A stretch of DNA of 64,000 bases, from positions 1,116,001 to 1,180,000 of the forward strand of contig JAMXBD010000231.1 of NCBI GenBank assembly GCA_024138025.1, written 5' to 3'. The notes beneath the pieces are model-generated. The model had not been told where the DNA came from. It made no database searches and saw only the letters and a program-made list of their open reading frames with translations. Made by a program: the position numbers and the translations under genes. This document shows, one piece after another, positions 23,640 to 35,329 of this stretch. Within the stretch, counting starts at the first letter, position 1, and the number at the start of each line of letters is the position of its first letter. The stretch is from Combretum micranthum. Its lineage: Eukaryota > Streptophyta > Magnoliopsida > Myrtales > Combretaceae.

Positions 23640-24060
23640 AAAAGTGATGGGCGTGATCATGCTTGTGGTCTAAGCCGTGGTAACCTCGAATCTTAAATTT
23701 CCAAGCAAGCACACATGTGATCTAAGTCGTGGTAACCTCTGTTTTTTGAAAACTTAGTGAATCACGGGTGTGATCTACCCCATGCTAGCCACCATTTTGT
23801 AAAATTTGAGAATCACGTTCATGACCTTGCCTTTGCTAGCCTCAAATTGATTTAAAAATTTTAAAGTTTTCCTATTGCGGACGTGATTCAAACCTTGGTA
23901 GGCTTAGGTTAGTAAACTTTGAGGAATCACGGGATCATTCAATCCTCGATCAATTTTATCTTCAAAACTTAACAATCATGGGCATGATTATACCCGTTAT
24001 TTTAAATCATGGCATGAATCACAGGCATGATTGGTCTGCCTTCCTTGTTTCGCAATTTCG
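23640..24060 (+). repeat. AATCACGGGYRTGATC motif array in LTR E
   Basis: About seven degenerate copies of a partly palindromic word, AATCACGGGCATGAT or close variants, often followed by CTACCCCATGCTAGCC- or GTGGTAACCTC-like words. It sits in the position taken by the GCCGGC array of LTR C: both follow ACAGGGGAAA. The two arrays share no obvious sequence. Confidence 0.65.
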
Positions 24061-24482
24061 CCTTGTTTTGAAAATAATATAAAAAAAATGAAAATAACTA
24101 AAGTAAATGAATGTATGATATGTATGTATATAGGTTTAAATCAAAAGTTATATTTTATGAAAGACCACCTATGTTTGTTGGAATAATTTGAGGACTTGAC
24201 ACTCAATTGTGGTTTGAATTAAATCATATATGAAATGATTCCTTTACTGTTCTCAATCTCAATTGTGTTTGCACAAAAATCCATTGTCAAATATATTCTT
24301 TCTTATAGGTACATAGTAACTTGTTTGTAGTTAATTGGTTAAGCATAATTCAATTGATTTTAATCAAAGATGACTTAAATGTGTTTGAAATTATTTGTGT
24401 ATGTGTCATTTAATTTGGTCTAATGTACAACAACCCTGTTAACAATATTAACATGGTAGTTAGGCATTTAGGCTACCCTATC

Positions 24483-27400
24483 TGTAAACCCCACAAAATT
24501 TTCATAATTCTTAGAAAATAATCTAGAAGTCTAAACATCAAAATTAAATCCCGAAAATCGACTCAAGATAAAAAAAAAAAAAAAAAAAAACCAAATTCTA
24601 GACAGAGTCAAAACACCGGAAACGAAACCCAAAAAAAAATCGAATCAAGTTAAAACTTAAATCCAAATAAGATCAAAAACAAGTTTTCCTGAATCTTGAG
24701 AAAATAAGAACCATTGAAAACAAATATAATCAACGTCCGTACACCAATTAAATTATCTACTCAATTCCTAAAACGCGAATCAAAACGATAGATCCAAATA
24801 CCGCTTAACAACAAAATAATAAAATCTTAGATTCTTTAGTAAAATTTCATAATCATAAATTTCAATTTTCGCCAAAAGTCAAACTGAGTCAACTCGTAAC
24901 CCTAGACTCGGTTAAACGATCCCGAGAACTAAAAACTATTAAATAATCACAAATAAAATAAGATAAAACATAAATGTCAAGCTAAAAATATAAAACGACC
25001 AAAACTCGAAAATTATACGATCTTACGAATATCTCAAACGAAACTAGAAGTCAAACCGGAACCCTAAAGTCAACAAAGTCTATAACGAACCCTAATGATT
25101 AAGATCCGGCAATCCCGCGTTTTCAAACCCCAGAAAACGAATTTAAGCCAATAGCTTAAAATAGTTCGTAATGATATAGGATAACATAAAAATATCAGAT
25201 TCGCGAATTTTGAGTGTCCTTCGGACTCAATGGGGATCAGCGCTAGAAAAGCGTGTCCCGGAGCTCGGAATATTAAAAATATTCCGTTTATACCAATAGA
25301 CTCGTAAAGATACAAGGATTCCAAAAATATCAGTTTTAGAATTTTTCAGTAGCTAAAAATTACAAATATCGCATTATTACGCGTATTTTTATTACTATTA
25401 GTACTTTAATTGTCTAGTCCACCATTCATAGTCTTTTTCTACTATTCATTACTATCACCTATCTTTACTTTTTCTTACACCTACATACCTATTTTCTTAC
25501 TTTTTATATTTTCAATACAACTTTAATCAAATCATGCCTTACATATTAATTATTTTCTTACAAATTTCACTCAAAAATCAACTCACTCCCTCTCTATAAC
25601 ATCAAGGCCGGTGCCCCCCTCTCTTTTCCAACAAATTATTTTTCTTTTTCAATTTATTTAATTACATCAAAAATCACTCCAAAAATTCTATAAATACCCC
25701 TTTCCTCTTCCATTCATTTTACTACCAAAACTCTCTCAAAATCTCTCCACAAATTCTTTCTTCAAGAATTCTCTCTATTAAAACTCTCTCAAACCAATTC
25801 CTCACAAAAAATCATCCCTCATACATAAACTATCTACCACATATCACTACTCACATAATACCCATTCCATCTACCTCCTCCATACCACTTATACACTTTA
25901 GGTAAATATTTCTTCCAACTAATTATCACTCATGTCATGTAACTTAACATGACTATGGTATTGTTTTGAAACTCATATGAGTAGTAAAAGCAACAACATG
26001 TTCATATTTCGTTCTTGTATATAAGCTTCATATCTTATTATGTTGTTATTATTATTGTTATTATTTGCTTCTAATCTAACTAATATTACGTATATATATA
26101 TATATATATATATTTATTTAGAGCATATAAGCTCATTTGTTATTTATTTATTTATTTCATGCTTTTCTTTAAGACTAGTCTTTCTAGTCTTAGACTTGTC
26201 CATATCAAGTTAAAACAATCTTTTGTTTATTTCCTTTAATCTTTCGGGACTAGTCCATTCTTAGTCCCGGGATGCCTTGATGAAGCTAAGGCTCCAATAC
26301 TTGACCGGGATACCTTGATGAAGCTAAGGTTCCCAATACTTGATATTTTATTTTCTTGCTTATTATATGGTTCTAGTATTTCCTTATTCTTATTTTATAT
26401 GCTCATGATACTTGCATTTACATAAGTTAATGTCTCAACTAATCAAAAAGTAGAATTTCATTTTATTAAAGGAACTCAAAACTAGGTTTTCTATTATGTG
26501 ATTTGTGAACAACATAAAACTAAAGTAATACAAGCTTTCTCAAGTTTTCTTAAATATAGTTTGACTAAGAAAATATAAGAAATAAATATTTTCCTTGTAT
26601 TTTATGGTAATCTAAGTTTTAAGAAAAGTAAATCGTTAATATTGAAAGATTAAGACTTAAACTCTTTTCTAAACTAAGAAACAAACTAATTAAAATAAAA
26701 ATCAACTCATAAAGTTATGAACTCACTTAGGAAAAAATAATGATTCTCAAATTTCTAAAAGAAGGAACTTATTTACAAAAGAATATAAATAAAGTAAGAT
26801 TAATAATAATGGATTTTATAAAGAGGATTCTTTTCAAAAAGAAATAAAAGAACAAGTTTTGGAAAGCAAAAGCTTATATTTTAGAAATGAATATAAGAAG
26901 GCAAGATTCATTTTCTAAAACCATCCTAAATACAAAATTATAAAAAAGGTTTTCAACAACCTAAATATACTTTTGATAAATTGACCTTTTATCACTAAAA
27001 GTGAAATTTATGAAAGACCAAGGTTAAAGGAGAATTTACTTGTTTTGGAAAAAGGAATGAAGGAGATAAAATAAGAATATACTCATTTATAATGAAAATA
27101 TAAAGTTTCTTCCAAATACTTAAAAATGAATTTATCAAGATAAGTTTTAACACTTTAAAAAGAATTGTTTTATGAAATAAATTGTTGAGACACTACCATT
27201 AGAAATTTTGCATATAAAGTGAGCTTACCTATATACTCAAAGTATTTATCAAATATATATGTTCATATTTATATATATGTATATTGTTACAAAAGAATTT
27301 TCTTTAAATAAAGTGAGTTAGAAAACGGAATTGCAAAAGTTTGGTAATTTTCTTTTTAAATCTGTACCCTGATTTCGAAACCCAAAATGACCTTTTATGA

Positions 27401-28776
27401 TAAAGATAAGTTTAGAAATAGATAGATCTTTTCGAATAGGTAAAAAACGGTATATTATATGCGAAATTCCTAGTTAAAAAAAGCAAGTTATGGCCATTTT
27501 AAGTTTGAATTTCCTCTTATACGATTTTACCGTGATTTTAAGAAAAGATTAGAATCTTCAAGGATATAAATTTCATGAAAGACTTATCCCGGGTATTTCT
27601 TTTGTCTAGGTGACGAAAGATACAAGATTACCCTACCCGAGGATTACTACAACTAAGAAGATCGCGAAATGGACGAATGAGTTATTCCTCCTAATTTCGT
27701 TACCTTGCTTGTGCTTGTAAAGTAGTGGCATTAGTATACTAAGAAAAAGATAAAAATGGATATATACTTGGGGAATTTGGGATTATGTATATGTGATTCT
27801 ATGTATGAAATGAGAATTAAGAATATCGCAACTGTTTGTTTTAAATAATTTTGTTGCTTACTTGTATGCTTGTTTATTGTTTGCTAAATTGATTGATCAC
27901 CCCTAATAAGCCCTATTAAGGTTTGGCTTAAGAAAAATAAAACGCTCACGTGTAGCATCTATCGAGTCACATCTATTTCGGAAGGCTGCTACTCTTACGC
28001 GTAGAGTTGAATTGGCTGTGATCGTGCGATGCCACGGGCCATGTTCCTTCCTGGAGAATTCAAATCGCTCGGGGAAAGCGACTCTAGGTTCGGAGCCGAG
28101 CCAACCGAACGCTGTGGGTGAGGACCTGGGGACTAGCAGTGGAAGGTCGATGACCTTCAACCCCGATTCCCTAACCTTTGATACGGAGGGGTAAATCGTT
28201 CTATATATAGTTTCCAGATGACTATATATATTTACGTAATCATGTGATTGCTGCATTGTATGCATAGCATATGTGTGAGAATATAAATAAACTTGTTTGA
28301 ATATACGGTACAAATGAAAAAGAATATCTCACTAAGCTAGTTGTAGCTTAAACCCCTATAGATTTTGTTGAAACAGGTATACCTGTGGCTTAAATTGAGG
28401 ATCATGACATTAAGGAAGTCATGGAAGGATGATTTAGCTTCTGTGAAGGGAATGGAATCATAAGATGAAGTAATGTTGTAAGGTTCTTATTATGTGCTAA
28501 CCTGTATGATTAGTGACGTATATTTATTTGAAGATAATAGAAGAATATGCCCTTAAGAATTGAAATGTGATATGTTTATGTTTTATATTAAGTATTCTCT
28601 TTGCCTTGTTATTTATTTATGATCAATATAAATTGCGCTACCCGATGCGTCCCTTGGTTGTGATGAACGCCTTGTACATAATATGGAAGCCTTTGCGTGA
28701 CTAAGGTAGTCATTCCTAGGCTTTAGTATTGTGTGTGGCGGACTGCTACGTTTAGGGTACCCCTCGGGGCGTGACA
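24483..28776 (+). mobile_element. Solo LTR F, 4294 bp, TSD CTATC
   Basis: It starts TGTAAACCCC and ends CTCGGGGCGTGACA, with CTATC on both sides (24478-24482, 28777-28781). The surrounding LTR E is restored when F is removed. It is strikingly long. Internal signals: TATA (TTCTATAAATACCCC, about 25688), a CT-rich leader, donor-like TTTAG^GTAAAT (25902), an acceptor-like CTTTTGTCTAG then a short frame at 27609, and a GC-rich block (27950-28195). The start word is not repeated near the end, so this is one LTR and not an LTR-internal-LTR unit. No gag-pol coding sequence; the 136-codon minus-strand frame at 27903-28313 looks like chance in the GC-rich block. Confidence 0.92.
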
Positions 28777-29168
28777 CTATCATGATGCAATGACACTTTA
28801 TAAGTGATTAAGCAGGTAGTCGATAAGGCTAATGGTATCGATATAACATTTACTTATTCTTAAAGGGGAGTAATATGATTTAGTTCATGTTTATATGACT
28901 AGTTGAACTATGTGATATTATGGATTAAGTTAAGTAAAAATGAGAAACGGCTGTGAACCATAGATGAAACTATTTTCCTTTCCAGCTAGATATAGGAGAT
29001 ATAGGTATTTGAGCTGCCTATATCAACTCCCTTAGCTCCCTTGTTGATTGGATTTACTTATTTAATGGTTAATAATTTGATGGTTGTTGCATTGCATTTA
29101 GTCCAAGAGTGCATATCATTTCGTATTTACTTGTGTATTGGGCCTTTGGCACATGGTTTACTATTACA

Positions 29169-29249
29169 GGTGTTGATGAGGGTGAGTTCTATGATCAGTT
29201 AGGTTATGGGATAGATTTTGAGGATTTTCTAGATGAATGGGACAACTAA
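29169..29249 (+). other. LTR-borne short acidic reading frame, copy E
   Basis: After ACTATTACAG the frame reads GVDEGEFYDQLGYGIDFEDF then LDEWDN and a TAA. Compared with copy C the amino acids align without gaps from YD to the stop. Many differences are synonymous or conservative (GGC/GGT, GAG/GAA, TGG/TTT, ATG/CTA, TAG/TAA). The putative upstream exon, before 24309, contains NPLSNI where C has DPLSVI. Confidence 0.5.
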
Positions 29250-29620
29250 GGACCCCGACCATGATAACCTATGTTTTTAAATAAATTAGAAAAAATGTTT
29301 TTATGGATAATGTATCTATTAAAGACTTTTCAAACTTGTTTGTATTTTGCTAAGGCTTAATCTTAAGCCTTTGGTTTGTCATATATACATAGTTAATCTT
29401 TTGTTATGTTTTGAAAGAACAACATACTTTTGTAATAGTATTTATGAACACACTCCTAATGAGAAGTTTTTGCAATGGTTCTTTAGCATATTTAGACAAA
29501 CATTTTATACAAATTTATTCTTTAAAGACAGCTTTATATGTAATTTCATTGGAATTACATGTGGCTTAGGACTAGATACGCCTGGTTTTAAATATTGGAT
29601 GTGTTAGGTCCTTACATGTA

Positions 29621-31349
29621 TAGGGGTGTTAATGGTTCAGTTCAAAGGTCAAACTGAATCGAACTGCTTTTAAAAATTCAACGTTTTGAATTGAACCACT
29701 TTGAATGTGGTTTGGTTTGGTTCGAACTGCCTTTAAAAGCATTCAGTTCTAACAAATAATATTAATAGTCATTTGAGTTGCCAAAGATAAAAAATTGTGT
29801 TAACATATTAGTCTTTTCAAAAGTTAAGAAGTTCTTTTTTCATTGTTATGCCAATGTCTTATCAAAAACTAATAATAATGATGATGATGATGATGACGAT
29901 ATGATGATGATGATGATCTTTACCTAAAATTTATAATGGAGGTCAAAAGTGAGACTAGCAAATCATCTTTATTACTAAACACTCAATCTTATATTCCTCA
30001 TGAATAGCAAAGTAGTTGTAATAAACAAATAATTTGTAATTAGCAAATTAATTGTAATTGGTATATTTTCATGTTATAAATTCTATTATATCGCTAATGA
30101 ATATAGTCCAATTAAATTATTGTGCAGGTTCTAAACTTTATTATGCCGTTTTATTTTAATTTGATGCATGTCTGCTATTTTTAAAAAAGAATTTAAAATT
30201 AATATAATAAGAAAACATATTGTAAAGATTTTCAAAATAATAATAATAAGGAACATTAAAATTCATGAAAATTTTTTCTATAGTCTTAAGAAGGTTTCAA
30301 AATTAATGAAATAAAATAGGAAAACATAAAATAAAAATTTTGATAATAATAATAAAAAATATCAAGATTTATGGAATTTTGTTCTATTATTTTATGAAAA
30401 GATTTATAGAAAAATTAATTACTGTGTCAAAGGGATATGCAAAGTATTAAAAACTTATCTTTTATCTTGTGCAATTAAAGTTTATTCTATATTTTTTTAT
30501 ACAAGTAAAAAATTATTTGTTTAATATTATTATATAATAAACTTAATGGTGTATTATGTAAAATATACAATACAATATAGAAAATTTATTTTTATAAAAA
30601 ACATTAATGCGATTATAAAATAGTTCGCATTTCATGAATTGGAATGGATCACAATTTCTCCTAATAAATGTACAAGTTGAAATCTTACTCAATTTACTTT
30701 TAAATATACATCTAAATGTAAGAATGGTATTAAAATTTGGAATTGTAATTCCATTTCAAGTCTATTCTACATAAGATATACGTGATATTAAAGTGAAGTA
30801 TCATATGTGACTCTAATATCTTATAGGGATAATATCACAAATGGTACCTAAACTTTAGCAAGATATACAATTAACTATCTAAACTTTGAAAATGATCAAT
30901 TTAGTACCTAAACTTTGAAATTGATCAATTTGGTACATGAAAAATTTTATAATTAATTAATTTAGTACTTAAAAGAATTTGATAGAGGTATTGTTAGCGT
31001 GCATGAAAAAGTTCTTTCAAGTACTAGATTTGTCAATTTCAAAGTTTAGGTACTAAATTGATTAATTTCAAACTTCATGTATCTAATTATATATTTTGTC
31101 AAAGTTTAGATATCATTTATGACATTAACCCTATCTAATATTTAAGGGGCATATATAAATAAAATGGCTCTTTTTTATTTATTTCTTTTAACATGAAGTG
31201 ATTCGGTTCTAATTCAAACAGTTCAGTTCGGCTTCGCAAATTGAACCGTAATCATTTAGACTCCTCCTGAACCGAATCATAAACCAACCTAAAATATAAA
31301 AGAATTGCCTTTTATAGTTGGATTTAATTTGGTTTAATGAGCAACTCTA
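29621..31349. mobile_element. hAT-like non-autonomous repeat
   Basis: It opens TAGGGGTGTTAATGGTTCAG and carries GGTTTGGTTTGGTTCGAA near the left end, with AACCGAATCATAAACCAACC near the right. The right edge (TTAATGAGCAACTCTA) matches the inverted left terminus at about 7 of 10 bases. This 'gggtgttaatggttcggtt' style is common in plant hAT-type MITE/derivative repeats. The interior is AT-rich with a (GAT)n run (about 29877-29920) and holds the MITE at 30821-31133. No target duplication was recognised and there is no transposase. Confidence 0.5.
30821..31133. mobile_element. MULE-type MITE with about 110-bp inverted repeats
   Basis: The left arm (TAGGGATAATATCACAAATG, then GTACCTAAACTTTAGCAAG, then GATCAATTTAGTACCTAAAC) is mirrored by the right arm ending CATTTATGACATTAACCCTA. 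The arms can pair over about 110 bp with scattered mismatches. Flanking TCTAATATC (30812-30820) and TCTAATATT (31134-31142) give a 9-bp target duplication with one difference, as expected for Mutator-like elements. Non-coding; transcription through it would make a long hairpin. Confidence 0.8.
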
Positions 31350-32760
31350 GCAATATACTGTGATGAGAGATGAGTTTTACGTCGAGGTTTGGAATATGGT
31401 TTTTAATAAAAGGATTGCACTACATTATGTATAATTTAAAGCCAAAGTGTTCTATAAAAGTGTATTATCAAGCATTATATTCAGGATGATGTTTAAGTTG
31501 AAAGTTTGAATGCATGCACATCTATTGTTTGAAATATGTGTGTGTATCTCAATGTTTTATGTAGTTTATTTAAATGCTCAATAATAAACAAAACCCTTTT
31601 TCTTAATTTGAGATGGTATAATGAATCGTGTTTTAGGTATTAAAGATGCACAAAAGGTTAACCAAATACCTTAAGAGGTGGGAAGTGATGTAGGCGAGGA
31701 AGCGACATGTGAGTACATGGATTTTTGGCATTGCGGTTTTGAAGATGAAAGTCGGACTTATGCTATTGGCCTAGAAGACCAACGCCAGCACCGTTAATTA
31801 ATAATGCAGTCAATATCTTTATAATATCATTTAATATTTTTAAATAATAATTTTTAGTATCATTTAGTATGATTTTTAATATAATTTAATGTCTTTTAAT
31901 AGAATGTCAGTTTTAGTTTTTCTTTTTAAATGCTATTTAATAATATTTAATAAGTTTTAGTCTTTTTGTCTTATGGCAACTTTCAAGCTTGCCTATATTT
32001 ATATAAGCCGTAGGACATATGAAAGGACAGATATTGATTATTGAATGAAAATTATTAGAATCAACAAGTATTTGAAGATCACAAATCGGTGTGCGATTCA
32101 ACAGTTTTGCGACAAACCTTTTCGTTTTCCGCTGCATCAAGAAGGCAGAGAATTATTAGCAAAAAGGTCATATAGGAAATAAAAATAATATATATGTATA
32201 TATATTAAGACTTGACATATGTAAACTCATTTTTTAAGATAAAAATGGTTAAACGCAAATGAGAAAAAAATTATAATAGTAAGACTATTTGCAACTTATC
32301 CTAAATAAAAGTGGAAATCTGATAAAAAAAACAATAAAGAATAAATAGAATATTTACCACTATTAAAATCATTTGTTTCTTTTTAAAATTGGATAGGAAG
32401 TGCAAAGAAAGGAGAGTTTGGAACAACTAGAACATGTTTATCTTTAAGTTTAGTAAGTTGAATAAGTTAAGATCTTATCTTTCTCGTATATATCTGTATT
32501 TGTATCTAAATTTTATTTTATATATAAAGATGTCTGAATTGAATTTATATTTTATCTATATATTATTTATATTTAGTCTATTTGATATTTTTATGAGAAC
32601 TATCATATATTTTTTATCTATATATATTTCTTGATAAATAATTTATTAAAAATAATTTTTAAAAAATATCCGCCATCTAGCATGTGTCAAATGCTAAACG
32701 GACGTATGAACAGCTCATTTCCGTTGACGTAATTTGTGTAATAAGAACCAAAATAAAGAA
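31350..32760. other. Intergenic AT-rich DNA
   Basis: I see no supported gene. A less AT-rich patch at about 31630-31795 has no consistent reading frame. The rest is A/T-rich with many short frames that look like chance. Confidence 0.4.
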
Positions 32761-32792
32761 ATAGACATGCTTATTTCTAGATTTTCTTTCTC

Positions 32793-33060
32793 GTGTATTC
32801 CAACTTAAACTTCAATAACATTTTTCTTCTCGTATTAGTTGTTTCTGTCGATTTCTCTTCATTTTCACTCGTATCTACTACCTATTTCCCGAAGAAGATG
32901 CCTAATACATTGCCAGGATCACGAGTATTGCAAGGCAATAGGTTGCAAGAACAGTCTTCATTTGGTGCCAACGAATGGCATTATCGAATGCCACGTGGCA
33001 GCATCATTATTGTGGAACCATCTACGTCTTCTGAGCCACGAATCGCGTACGTTTGAAGAT
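32793..33060 (+). other. GC-richer island with two overlapping open frames
   Basis: Two plus-strand frames stay open across the same DNA. One begins MYSNLNFN and ends with a serine/proline-rich tail to 33056. The other, from about 32839, contains HCQDHEYCKAIGCKNSLHL and runs on to 33198. Base composition drops sharply back to A/T at 33100, where an (AT)n run (33103-33132) starts. The Cys/His-rich frame looks more protein-like, but I do not recognise either. It could be a small gene, a captured exon or chance. Confidence 0.3.
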
Positions 33061-33101
33061 AAGGACGAGACAAGGCAAGTGGAATCGATTCTCACAGTGC
33101 A

Positions 33102-33135
<34 letters not shown>

Positions 33136-34053
33136 GGCTTTTTGATTTATCGTTTTGGTATTATTTTAGTATCAAATACTAAATTAATATTAAATTAATA
33201 ATAAATTGATATCAAATCGATACTGATAATAATATAAAGTTATAAAATTTACAAGGTTTATGCAATTTTATAGTTAAGAATAAAAAGGTATCCTATAGTG
33301 ACATAATAAAAAATTACGTACTTAAATCTTTTATATATGATTAATGTATGCTTTTAAGTTTTATATCAGTTATCATGGATATTTTAGTGCTACAACTGGC
33401 AGTGGATTGGCATAACTTTCAGGTAATGGTTCTCCTACTTTGAAATTAAAACTTATTTTAAATAGTATCTACCGTAAAACATGTATACTTTAAAAATATA
33501 TTGTACTTTTATAATATAAAATTTAGTAAGTAAATTGCTCAACTATTTATTAATAATCATAATTGGTGTAACTACCAAATAGCAAATAACTAAATTAAAT
33601 TTTTCAAACATATTGTATCTAGATATAAATATTAATAGAATTTTAATCATCTAACCATTAAAATAAATATAATAATTAAAATATTAATTATTTTTGTAGT
33701 TTAATTATAGTTGGATATGATGTGAATGGTTTGAATATTGAAAGGAAGATAAAAATTTTCTTAAATAATATTAAATATATCCAATTAAAAATATTATAGC
33801 TGATGTGGAAGTCGAGAAGTGTTTACCATTCAAAAGTGCTTGCTCTTTACTCGACGTGGATCGAGATTTCCTCACGACACCATAACCATTTGGCGTTGGC
33901 CGTTAGTTATCTTCCACGCAACATGGTCTTTCTTTCACAGTTCCCCTTCTCTCCGCATCAGCACATACTGGTTATACTTTGTCTTATTTCCTAGTTCATC
34001 CTTATCTCAAGTTCTTTATCTCTTACTCGTCTCATCTCATCTCCTTCTTCCCT

Positions 34054-34064
34054 TTCTTTAAATA
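34054..34064 (+). promoter_or_regulatory. TATA-like element of the 34269 gene
   Basis: CTTTAAATACC lies about 210 nt upstream of the ATG. It is followed by a strongly CT-rich leader (about 34065-34160), typical of plant 5' UTRs. Weak but well placed. Confidence 0.4.
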
Positions 34065-34268
34065 CCAAACTCTCCCTTCTCACCAAACCTCCTTGTTCAC
34101 AGCCACCCTTATCCCTCCCTTCCTCTTACAAAACAAATTCACAAACACCATCGGAGTCCATCGTATTTTCGTTTAGCATCAAAATTCAAAATTTTGGCAA
34201 TTTCTATTTCAAAACCAGACACTTCCTTTTTCTTATCGTATTAGATTACATATAAACATAAGTACAAC

Positions 34269-35246
34269 ATGGAGGTCCCAGTGATAAACAGAATAAGCGA
34301 TTTCGAAACGGGATTAACCTCCCTTCAAAACCCATCTTTTCTTTCCAAACTACTTTCTCTTTCAGCCATCGAAATGGCCTCCCAAGCATATAGTTTTTGC
34401 AAATGGGGTGCCCTGATTTTAGCTGTTTTGGCTTCATTTACTGCCATAATCAACAGAATCAAGGTTTTTATCATCAAATTTCAAAGGGAGAGTTCTTTAT
34501 CTACTCAACCCCTCTTGCAACATTTTGATTTCAGTGACGATGAAGACGACGACAACGATGACGACCAAGACGATTTATCATCCTGTTCCTCCTCAGGCTA
34601 CGACTCGCAAGAGGACATAGATTCCATATACGAGAGTTATAGCAGGAAGACGGACGATGTTTTCAGGGTTAAAGGTTCCCCGGAGCTTCACCGGAGCTTG
34701 TCTCTGTGGAGCATCGGCGATCAGTTATCGGAGATTGCCTCAGGAAAGAGCGTTGTCAAGCTATGGGATAATCTGAGTTTAGGGCTAGGGTTAGGGTTTG
34801 ATGAAGATTGTTTTTCTCCGTCTTCGCACGGCGGTTGTACGTCGTCCTCATTAAACGACGTCAGCGTAGCTCAGAGTAATTTTGGCTGGATTCCTACGCC
34901 ATCTCCGTCATCTCCTGCGGTTGTTGTGGCGGCGGGATTGAACAGCATGAAGAACGCGGCGGTCAGGGTGTGGGACACGCGCCTGGCGTGTCGGAAACCA
35001 GCGATACTCGCAGAGTGGCGTCCGGAGAGGGAGAAAACAGAGGGCGTTAAAATCGATGGCGTGAAGTCTGGCGGCGTGCGGAAAGTCATCTTGAAAACCG
35101 GGGAAGAGTTAACGGTGGGAGATATGAGGAAAATGAGCTTGCCGTTAGGAAACGTGACGGAAAATGACGTTGAAAGATGGTGGGACGCTGACGCCGTTGT
35201 AGTTGGAGATGAGTTAGAGAACGAGTCAAAAACCAAATGGCTGTGA
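34269..35246 (+). CDS. Single-exon acidic protein with one N-terminal membrane segment, unknown function
   Basis: An intact 325-residue frame with codon use and GC clearly above the surroundings. The N-terminal 46 residues include a short amphipathic part. A hydrophobic segment at about 47-69 (ALILAVLASFTAIINRIKVF) could anchor it in a membrane. Residues 88-103 are almost all Asp/Glu/Asn/Gln, followed by a Ser/Tyr/Asp-rich stretch (104-122). A conserved-looking core (138-175, SPELHRSLSLWSIGDQLSE) precedes a VRVWDTRLACRKPAILAEW block (232-250) and a basic/acidic C-terminus ending in KTKWL. I recall similar uncharacterised proteins in other dicots but no function. The ATG is the first in frame after a CT-rich leader. 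An AATAAAG signal lies at about 35322. The VWDTR string is not part of a WD40 propeller. Confidence 0.85.
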   Translation: MEVPVINRISDFETGLTSLQNPSFLSKLLSLSAIEMASQAYSFCKWGALILAVLASFTAIINRIKVFIIKFQRESSLSTQPLLQHFDFSDDEDDDNDDDQDDLSSCSSSGYDSQEDIDSIYESYSRKTDDVFRVKGSPELHRSLSLWSIGDQLSEIASGKSVVKLWDNLSLGLGLGFDEDCFSPSSHGGCTSSSLNDVSVAQSNFGWIPTPSPSSPAVVVAAGLNSMKNAAVRVWDTRLACRKPAILAEWRPEREKTEGVKIDGVKSGGVRKVILKTGEELTVGDMRKMSLPLGNVTENDVERWWDADAVVVGDELENESKTKWL

Positions 35247-35317
35247 CGTGCAACATTGGAGTTGGACAGTTGGACTTATGAACTCAGCGCTTGGCTGTCG
35301 CCAGTTGTCGTTGCCGT

Positions 35318-35328
35318 GTTAGAATAAA
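35318..35328 (+). terminator. Poly(A) signal downstream of the 34269 gene
   Basis: GAATAAAG lies about 75 nt after the stop, in a suitable place for 3' end formation of the upstream gene. Confidence 0.4.
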
Positions 35329-35329
35329 G

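Larger units (their letters stand above)
22940..29616 (+). mobile_element. LTR E (related to C), interrupted by solo LTR F
   Basis: The right end is clear (TTAGGTCCTTACA, 29616). The left end is uncertain: TGTAT at 22935-22939 before TGCATTGC matches TGTAT at 29617-29621, giving a candidate target duplication, but TGTAAACAC at 22508 is an alternative start. Shared layout with C: donor-like TTAAG^GTAAGT (23242), ACAGGGGAAA (about 23608), a GC-rich array (23640-24060), a second donor-like ATAG^GTACA (24309), and an acceptor-like ATTACAG before an acidic frame (29169-29249). Insertion of F split it at 24482/28777. No coding domain of gag-pol type. Confidence 0.65.

Noticed and set aside
27903..28313. 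136-codon minus-strand frame
   Set aside because: Lies wholly in solo LTR F, has no homology-like blocks and coincides with a GC-rich patch that lowers stop frequency.
33803..34176. Overlapping plus-strand frames just upstream of the 34269 gene
   Set aside because: CT-rich promoter/leader DNA gives few stops; no protein-like pattern and no splice link to the downstream ATG.
34776..34800. Telomere-like GGGCTAGGGTTAGGG word
   Set aside because: It codes for a Leu-Gly repeat inside the intact 34269 frame, so coding explains it. A similar string at 56390-56420 is degenerate and inside LTR B.
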